A stretch of 64,000 nt of DNA, taken from contig NC_086173.1 of the NCBI RefSeq assembly GCF_023053635.1, positions 128,514,697-128,578,696 on the forward strand, given 5' to 3'. This document shows, one piece after another, positions 58,698-64,000 of the stretch. The DNA comes from Elgaria multicarinata webbii (taxonomy: Eukaryota > Chordata > Lepidosauria > Squamata > Anguidae). The translations under genes and the position numbers were made by a program. Numbering within the stretch: position 1 is the first letter of the stretch; every line of letters begins with the position of its first letter. The notes beneath the pieces are model-generated. The model was given only the letters and a program-made list of their open reading frames with translations, searched no databases and was not told the origin of the DNA.

Positions 58698-59260
58698 CTG
58701 CAAGAGGCATAATAATCAATCAATAACCACTTGCAAACACTGTATATAGGCTTTTAATTGAATCTTCTCCACTCTATCAGTATATTTTAGTTGCATTGAT
58801 TCAGTTGGCTGTGCTTCCAAGAAGATAATAATGTTTGCTCCATCAGTCAACGTAATATTGAAAATAACAATAAAGAATAAATCTATTGAGACAATCAATT
58901 TAGAAACAAAAGACCTAATCAGCAGCATTAAAAGCATGCAGAACATAAAGTTAGAAGCATTTCATTATCATTTGAGTTTGGGTTTAATCTGCCCCCCCCC
59001 CAACAACATACACTTTACAGTGTTGAACTGCTAACACTTGAACAATTACAATGGATGTGCATGACTCATACTACATTGGATTGGATCTCCTGACATTTGT
59101 ATTTTACTTAAAAGCTCACATTTATTTATTTATACATTTGTATCCCACCCTGTATCATTAAGATCTCAGGGCAGCATACATGGGATGCAATGGGGTGGGT
59201 GGGTTTCCAAATGGTCAGTGTTGTGGGTGGGGGGAGGTTAATCCTGTTCCTTTTGCCATT
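58698..59260 (-). other. Upstream CNTN6 intron, part near the exon
   Basis: AT-rich single-copy sequence. 59110-59185 resembles a LINE tail (TTTATTTATTTATACATTTG, CAGGGCAGCATACATG). Confidence 0.5.
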
Positions 59261-59629
59261 TTCTCAGAATCATAAAGGGACCTTAGAGATCATCTCATCC
59301 AACCCCTGGTTCAGTGAAGGAACTGAAAGATGGCTGTTCAGTCCTATAATTCCGGCAAAGAGAATTCCCCACCTCCCAAGGTAGTCTGTTCCACTGTCGA
59401 AAAGCTCCTACTGATAGGAAGCTCCTATTGTTTAGTCAAAATCTGTTTCCCTGCCATTTCTATCCATTGGTTCTAGCCCTGGTCTCAGGATCAAAACACA
59501 ACAACTCCACTCAGTCCTTTCAGATAGATGAATATCACTATCATGTCTCCCCTTAGGATTCTCTTCTCCCAGCTCTTCCAATTGTTCTTCATAGAACTTG
59601 ATTTCCAGACCCCTCACCATCTTGGGGAG

Positions 59630-60126
59630 GGGGTGTCTTCATGGTGCTGGATTGGCACTGTGTCCCTTGTAAACCCAGCACTTTCCCTCCTCCAGGGTGG
59701 TGTTGGGTAATCTCAATGCTGAGGAGGAAGTGCGGCATTTCTGGGTGGCCATCTAGGGACCGAACCACCCCCACCCTCTTCCTGGTGGAAGGCGACCAAT
59801 CGCTGTGACTCTGGAGCAATGCTTTTGGGCTGTCTTGACTCCATCTTGCATTCCCTCGCCTTGCTTCAAAGAAAAAGCTGGGGTAAGTCTTTGACTTTTT
59901 TTCTCCGCAGCTTCGGCAGAAAGCCCTGGGGTGTGTGTGTGATTGCAGCAGCGTCAGATAATCGACGCTGCACCACCGTGCACTCACCCCGGGGCTTTCT
60001 GAGTGGTGTGCTGCTTTTAATGATGCACTGGTTTTAAACGTTTGAATTAGTTTTATGTATTTTATGGTGTTTTTATTTGTGTTGTACCCCACCTTGATCC
60101 AGAGGGAGCAGCGGGTAACAAATAAA

Positions 60127-60182
<56 letters not shown>
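59630..60182 (+). mobile_element. LINE-family 3' end nested in CR1
   Basis: The last 190 bases (GTGCTGCTTTTAATGATGCA, GTTGTACCCCACCTTGATCC, CAGAGGGAGCAGCGGGTAAC, (ATT)n at 60128-60180) match the tail at 1172. The first 350 bases are GC-rich and not recognised. CTTGG on both sides suggests the joint in the CR1 sequence. Confidence 0.78.
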
Positions 60183-60362
60183 GACAGACCCTTGGTCACT
60201 CTTCTTTGGGACAGGCTGCAGTTTTTCTATGACTTCTTAAAATATGGCACCCAGAACTAGACACAATACTTCAAATGCAGTCCAGTGCAAATTAGAGTGG
60301 AAGTTTTACTTCCCTTGATGTGGACCCTGTCTTCTGTTAATTCAGCCCAAGACTGCATTAAC

Positions 60363-60387
60363 TGTTGTTGTTGTTGTTGTTGTTGTC
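60363..60387. repeat. (TGT)n microsatellite
   Basis: Eight triplet units, inside the CR1 copy. Confidence 0.95.
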
Positions 60388-60654
60388 AGCAGCCGCATTA
60401 CACTGCTGTCTCATAGCTAATGGTCCACTAAGACACATTGACCCTTTTCTTATGTACTGATGCCAAGCCAGGTCACCCACATCTGATGGTTTTCCTTTGA
60501 TTTTTTTGTATCTAAATGGACATTACATCTATCTCTGTTGAATTTCATCTTGATAGTTTTTGTCCATTGGTCGAGCCTATCAAAATAATTTTGAATCTTG
60601 ATTTTGCCTTCAGTGGTGTTAGCTATCTTGATCTTAACCATCCCTCCTGATCTT

Positions 60655-61170
60655 AACTATTGATGCCACTGGGGTACTAGGATAAAGAGTTAAATTCCCC
60701 CTGACCAATTCACATACCACCCCCCACCACAGTGAAAACAGAAACAGGAGATCTAATCAGGATTGTTCTGTAGCATCTTCTTGTCTCTTATATGATTATA
60801 CCAGTCTAATTTCAACTTTTCAATTTCGTGTGAGTCACCAGAATATAACAATATTCTGTTTTATAGTTTAAACACTGGTGTGTTTTTAGCGCCGTATATG
60901 GCAAAATAATATTACTGTTCATAAAATTAGCTGTCAAAATCAGTACTGATGAATATGCTAAGAAAGTGTGGGTTTTTCCTGATACTCACACTCCCATGCT
61001 GGCAATTTCAAGGAGAGTGAAACCATGGTGTAATATGTGAGCCGTCAGGCTACATGATGTGTGCGCTCCGTAATAAAAGTTCTTATCTCATCAATGAAAT
61101 AAATCATGAAAAAGTGAACAAAGGTGTTGAACCCCCAAATAAATTAGAAGAACTGAACTTCTTCCTCCAT
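60655..61170. other. Intron sequence, no feature seen
   Basis: AT-rich, apparently single-copy. Confidence 0.4.
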
Positions 61171-61172
61171 AG

Positions 61173-61654
61173 TAGAGTTGTGCTTCACCTTGTTCCTGAT
61201 CCCCAAATCCAAACCAAAGCAGATTGGATTGGGCTGCCCCAGCCTGAAGCAGTTGAAGAGCTTTGCACCAATTTGGCGTGATGGCCAACTGCTGCCCCCT
61301 GGCTGCCCCCGGGACTTATTTGAAGCCTCTGCTCTTCCTGGCGAGCTGCCTGTCCTCCAGGAGAACCATCCTGCCCTGCCATAGATCTACTGTTCTAAAC
61401 TACAGTGGCTGGAAAAGAAGGCTATAGGCAAGTGCTGTGGGTGGGGGGTGAGCGGGAGGGGAGGGGCATCCTATGGGCTCCTGGTCATCTTTGCACCCAG
61501 GAAACCACAGCAGCTGGCCTGCTTTGGATTTGGAACCAAATTGGAAGTAGGTTGGGGCGGTTCCAAGACATTCCGAATCGGATTGGGGCTGATTTGGAAG
61601 CTCCAAATCAGCCTCTGAGACAATTCAGGTGGGGTGTGTGTGTGCACAGCCCTA
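61173..61654. mobile_element. GC-rich element ending in gcacagcccta
   Basis: The left end TAGAGTTGTGC and right end GCACAGCCCTA are imperfect inverses and resemble the TAGGGCTGTGC end at 18787. Inner pieces CCCAAATCCAAACCAAAGCA and CCAAATCAGCCTCTGAGAC fit a non-autonomous element. Confidence 0.6.
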
Positions 61655-61659
61655 ATGCA

Positions 61660-64000
61660 TAGGGTGGGCATTGCCCTGTTTTACAGCAGACAGCCCTACA
61701 TCTGAAGGGCTGTCCTGTCCACATCCGGTTTAAAGATAAACTATAAGAAGAGAGAGCAGGGGCCTTGAAGTTACTCATCAACCTGGACAGGTCACCTGAG
61801 TAGTTTTTCTCACTATGGTTGGCTGTACTGTATTCCTCTTTAAATGATGAAAATATATATCTACATTTGCATTCCTACACATATAAATTAGCGTGTGCAA
61901 ATGTTATGCCAATTTGACTCTTATTTTGTCCTCTTCTTTGCCGATGCGTACGTAGCCACTCTACTACCTAACTAGAAGTTACTTTCATCTGTCAAGGTGT
62001 AACAATTCAATAAATCACTGAAGTTGGATTATAACAGCAAGAAACTGCCAAAATTCTACCATTATGAATTGGAAACAGATGAATGTGGCTAATAAAGGGA
62101 TAGAAGGTTTTCTAAAGATCCCCCCCCATTATTTACTCTTTTCTAAGCCTGAAAACTAAACATTGTAATATTTAATTATTTTTACCTTTTGACCTATTGT
62201 AAAAGTAAAAGCATGTTTTTGCTTTCTTTTACTTGATCAACCTTGCAGAGTTAGCTGTGATACATGATGGAGGGCCAGGAGATGTGTGTATGTGCATGTC
62301 ACACGTGTGTGAATACACACACACACACACACACAGTTTATGCTACTTGCTGGACCATTTAATTTGTTTGTGATGCTCCTGTAATCTCCGATTTAATCTG
62401 GCTGGCTAGTCAATTCAGCACAGCAAAGCAGAGTTGTGGTGGCCTGTTTCGTTAGCTAGTTTCTCAAAGTAAAAGCTTCATGTCAAAATCAAATTATTTC
62501 CGGGCGTTTGGGGGACTTGGATTTAGTCTGAGTCACTTCTTTTCTGCTAGCATAAAGCAGAGAAAGATGATAAAAGAAGGGTTGCAGTGCATAGTGGAAA
62601 ATAAATGTTAAAAACCACTCTTTAAAATATAGTGCTGTTTTTCTTAATTTCAAATAAACTGACATTTACAAAAGTGTTTGAATGATAAAGAGCAATGCCT
62701 CTTCCCCAGGTCCCTCCCATCATTTCTGGAAATCTTTGTAAAAATCAAAAAGGTCCATCCTCTTTCATAAATTCTTCTCCATTCTCTTTCTAATGAATCG
62801 AAATACCCCCTTTGTTCCTGGTCTTTTTTCAGCGGAGTGATGCAAAGAAAGCAACTGTCAGCTGTCAAGTCAATGGGAATAAAGGACTAGCACATTTTAC
62901 ATGTTCCTTGTCATATGCTGACAGTAGAACATTTTCTCTCAGAAAGTTGGGTGTGATGCAGCTGTTTGTTAAAAGAACACAGCTAAAATGATGCATTGGA
63001 CGTATGCCATAGCTATATTTGTCAAAATAAACACCGAGAGTGAGGGCACCATAAGTGAACCCTGTGAATAGGAAAAAAGAGTTTGTCTCTACATTTGTGT
63101 GAAATTGCACATTTTTGCAAGGAAGGATATATCACATTTGAAGAATACTTCCAGGGAGGCCACTTGGGTTAAAAGAGCAAATTATTCTCATTTCTATGTG
63201 CTGTAGCTTGGCATAAACAGTTTGTTTACTTAGAAATACTACTTGTGAGTAGGGATAGAAGAGCATTTGTTTGCTCTGGCTTTTGATGCTAACATAAATC
63301 ACAGCTCCCAGACTAGTATCCAGATTGGAACGTAGACAAGTGGATTAGTTCGCAGTTCTAACTTTTCTATAGCACAGTTCAACTAATTAATAACTTATTA
63401 GGGGCCCTGAGGGCTGCCATTTAGGAGGGGGGGCTGTTGCTTTTCTTTTTTTACAAGTTCAAGCTGCTTGGAGCAGCTAGAAGGTGTGCTAGAAAGCTTG
63501 AAAATGCTTGAGAAAGTGCTCCAGGGAACAGCTATATATCATTTTATGTCCCTTCCTGGTTAATTATATGGCAAAAAAGAGATGGCTGTCTCCAGGCATA
63601 GGGACAGCCATTTTCTTTTCTGACAATGTCCCTGGTAGGGTACGAAAGACACTGTAGAAGAAAACAAAAAGATGGCTGTCTCCATGACACTCTTTATTCT
63701 GTTCTCACATATTGCTTAATGCTATTGGCCTCTTTTCTTATCATCAATAGTGTATGGTCACCAGCCAGGTGTCCTGTACATATTCTTTCTTTTTATTACA
63801 TTCCTACAAGGATCTCTGGGCAATCTTACAATGACTCCTTGAGGGGTGCCCAGCCAAGACTTGGAGATTCATGAAAACATGCCTGTGTGTTCCTTGACAG
63901 GTTAAATAGAATCCTGAGAAGGAGCAATTTAGACTGGGAAAGCAGCATGGGGAGTGTGGTAAGGGGTAGCCTCCTTTCCCCAGCACCATGGTCCTAACCC
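61660..64000 (-). other. Upstream CNTN6 intron, repeat-poor
   Basis: Apart from a (CA)n run at 62315-62334 and a small hairpin near 63585-63615 (GATGGCTGTCTCC/GGACAGCCATTTT), no known repeat was recognised. 62440-63110 is of high complexity and may be conserved non-coding sequence. The expected previous contactin exon (GGGGSRSELVITW-like) was not found. Confidence 0.5.

Larger units (their letters stand above)
59262..60650 (-). mobile_element. CR1 LINE copy interrupted by a LINE tail
   Basis: 59262-59625 is the complement of a CR1 3' UTR and C-terminus (CAGAATCATAAAGGGACCTT, CTGTTCCACTGTCGAAAAGC, ATGTCTCCCCTTAGGATTCT). 60185-60650 continues upstream: on the minus strand KIQNYFDRLDQWTKTIKMKF and NRDRCNVHLDTKKSKENHQM, the RT region after the catalytic aspartates. 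The two halves are separated by the 59630-60182 insert. Confidence 0.85.

Noticed and set aside
59589-60092. 167-codon minus-strand open frame
   Set aside because: It falls inside the LINE-family insert within CR1 and is read against the element orientation; no domain.
62865-63110. Possible extra contactin exon after TTCACAG
   Set aside because: The translation does not resemble an Ig or FN3 strand pattern, has no suitable donor in phase, and is better treated as possible non-coding conservation.

Overview
The window is vertebrate genomic DNA: split exons with GT-AG borders, AT-rich introns, many microsatellites and a dense load of interspersed repeats. The repeat set (CR1 3' ends opening with AGAATCATAGAAT-type sequence, L2-like LINEs with (TAAA)n or (ATT)n tails, a tRNA-derived SINE, palindromic MITEs, Penelope-like pieces) resembles a non-avian reptile, most likely a squamate (lizard or snake). 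This is inference from repeat types; no species was identified.

One host gene is supported. Five minus-strand exons (58463-58697, 57453-57568, 54120-54306, 47491-47603, 43535-43703) join without frame conflict into the second half of fibronectin III domain 2, all of domain 3 and all of domain 4 of a contactin. Residue agreement with remembered contactins points to contactin-6 (CNTN6, NB-3), a GPI-anchored neuronal adhesion protein. Earlier exons (signal peptide, six Ig domains, first FN3 domain) must lie beyond 64000. The last exon (GPI signal, stop, 3' UTR) was not found below 43535.

Layout: 1-43534 is downstream sequence or a very long last intron, built of LINE, CR1, SINE, MITE and LTR-like debris with apparently single-copy stretches between. 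43535-58697 is the CNTN6 exon cluster, with introns of about 3.8, 6.5, 3.1 and 0.9 kb that carry more MITEs and LINE tails. 58698-64000 is the upstream intron, holding a CR1 copy split by a younger LINE-family tail, and two repeat-poor blocks that could be conserved non-coding DNA.

The most striking local structure is 14412-15867. An L2-like LINE was split by a 472-bp element with inverted arms, a perfect 15-bp target duplication and a hammerhead-like CTGATGA...GAAA core. A probable solo LTR lies next to it. The same CTGANGA...GAAA signature recurs at 9381 and 25161, suggesting Penelope-like elements. No bacterial, viral-genome or CRISPR-like system is present.
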